A stretch of DNA of 64,000 nt. Source: Alteromonas sp. V450. Its GTDB lineage: Bacteria > Pseudomonadota > Gammaproteobacteria > Enterobacterales > Alteromonadaceae. The stretch is taken from NCBI RefSeq assembly GCF_001885075.1, contig NZ_MODU01000004.1:496001-560000 (forward strand). The letters run 5' to 3'. The notes under the pieces were generated by a model. That model did not search any database, was not told where the DNA came from, and worked only from the letters and a program-made list of their open reading frames with translations. Of the stretch, positions 63,127-64,000 are shown one piece after another (positions within the stretch are counted from its first letter, which is position 1; every line of letters begins with the position of its first letter). The position numbers and the translations under genes are program-made.

Positions 63127-64000
63127 GCGGGCTTTCTTTTTTTGTGAGGCGTTATCACGGGACTGAACTCAAAAGTTGCCAATGACTCAAGGCACTGTTG
63201 AAGGTGTTTTGCTCCACAATTAGGTGGAATATTGATGTGATAAAAAGAAAGCCCAAAACTATTATTACGTGCTGCCTGTCGCTCAACGTTATGAGTAAGC
63301 AATGAAATTGCGTGTTCCACTTCTAACCCGGGTGGTGCTGATACAACAACAGTATCACTTTGTTGAGACGAGAATTGTTTTGTGACCCACTTTTCGTTTT
63401 TGGCAACATGTTTCCACGCCACGCGGTTAAGAGGCTGTCCTTCTTGGTAGTCAGTCAACGCGTAGAAATCTGAGGTACTTGCTTCATTTGGTGCCGCGCT
63501 TTGCTGCTTTGTGTCATTATTATCTAAATGGCGGAGTAATTGCGCTGGCCCCTCTATTGGTTGCGGGTAAACCCAGACTTCTTGATTGAAATCTAGATGT
63601 GTCCAACATTTGTACAGTCCAAGTGGAAAGTCACTAGTAATAGTAAGTCGTCCGAGTGAATGCTTGCCGCGCTGGGGAAACCGTATTGGCACCAAAACCG
63701 TTAATGGTACTTGGTTTTCATTTTGATAACTGTCGCCATCGGTCAACGCAACTTCAATGCTATCTTGGTTTTGCGCCGATTTAGAATCAGGTTGGCGCTG
63801 TGTGTTTGCGTTTAACCAGCGCAATGAAAGGTTTCCACTACAAGGCTTAAGATGGTCTTTGTGGTTAACTAGCGTCAGTTGAAAGGTACCCTGTTGATGA
63901 CAGTAAAAAGGCTCAGGTGTACGTGCTTTTAATGCAAGGCGTGCAAAGTTTTGATGGCTATAGAAAAGTGTCAATAGCATTACACTCAGACAGAGATAAC
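63123..64000 (-). CDS. DUF58 domain protein, partial
   Basis: The reading frame stays open to the window edge, where it encodes a hydrophobic stretch (YLCLSVMLLTLFY) that fits the end of an N-terminal membrane helix pair, so the start is outside the window. The visible part contains the DUF58 core: FPLGLYKCWTHLD, YPQP, SDFYALTDYQEGQPLNRVAWKHVAKNEKWVTKQF. It is the usual partner of the TgpA-like transglutaminase, probably with a MoxR ATPase further upstream. Confidence 0.88.
   Translation of the reverse strand, partial: YLCLSVMLLTLFYSHQNFARLALKARTPEPFYCHQQGTFQLTLVNHKDHLKPCSGNLSLRWLNANTQRQPDSKSAQNQDSIEVALTDGDSYQNENQVPLTVLVPIRFPQRGKHSLGRLTITSDFPLGLYKCWTHLDFNQEVWVYPQPIEGPAQLLRHLDNNDTKQQSAAPNEASTSDFYALTDYQEGQPLNRVAWKHVAKNEKWVTKQFSSQQSDTVVVSAPPGLEVEHAISLLTHNVERQAARNNSFGLSFYHINIPPNCGAKHLQQCLESLATFEFSPVITPHKKRKPA

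Overview
The window looks like the chromosome of a marine gammaproteobacterium of the Alteromonas type. The evidence is protein similarity I recognise by eye together with gene order: miaB-phoH-ybeY and corC-lnt, prs-ispE-lolB diverging from hemA-prfA-prmC-sirB2-kdsA, and gcvA-ygdD-rlmM. No insertion sequence, prophage or CRISPR array is visible.

Region 1 (1-21,000) is an exopolysaccharide (EPS) locus lying inside what is elsewhere one operon: corC and lnt are on its left, miaB, phoH and ybeY on its right. It encodes an initiating sugar transferase, an outer-membrane barrel, a short polysaccharide export protein, a tyrosine autokinase with its PHP-type phosphatase, a VpsP-like protein and an O-antigen ligase-type protein. 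A LapD-LapG pair (c-di-GMP receptor and periplasmic protease) follows. Then comes an AT-rich cassette of glycan-specific genes: two sulfotransferases, a Wzy-type polymerase, a GT4 glycosyltransferase, an Alg14/Alg13-type split glycosyltransferase and a Wzx flippase, followed by a convergent acetyltransferase. This predicts a sulfated, acylated surface polysaccharide. The locus ends with a secreted protein carrying a C-terminal sorting tag.

Region 2 (21,000-36,300) has tRNA modification and ribosome maturation genes, a ubiquinone hydroxylase, a TetR-controlled AhpD-like gene with two perfect operators, and an accessory block with three more sorted proteins (one a zinc metalloprotease). The four sorted proteins share an unusual V-(N/A)-x-P tag plus transmembrane helix plus basic tail. 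All four promoters contain a sigma-54-like -24/-12 element and a shared upstream GTCA-N9-ACAC element in the same relative orientation. This looks like one regulon and is the most notable signal in the window. No exosortase gene is present here.

Region 3 (36,300-57,400) is mostly conserved housekeeping: a five-gene tRNA operon with a tandem Leu-Gln duplication, ychF-pth-rplY, prs, tRNA-Gln, ispE-lolB, hemA-prfA-prmC, an HD-GYP response regulator, sirB2-kdsA, gcvA, rlmM and a stand-alone EF-G gene.

Region 4 (57,400-64,000) is a nitrogen-related operon of formate/nitrite-type channel, PP2C-kinase fusion and cyanase. Its 5' leader has a strong intrinsic terminator overlapped by a hairpin with an ANTAR-type hexaloop, suggesting transcription antitermination. 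A TgpA-like transglutaminase and a DUF58 protein (cut by the window edge) close the window.
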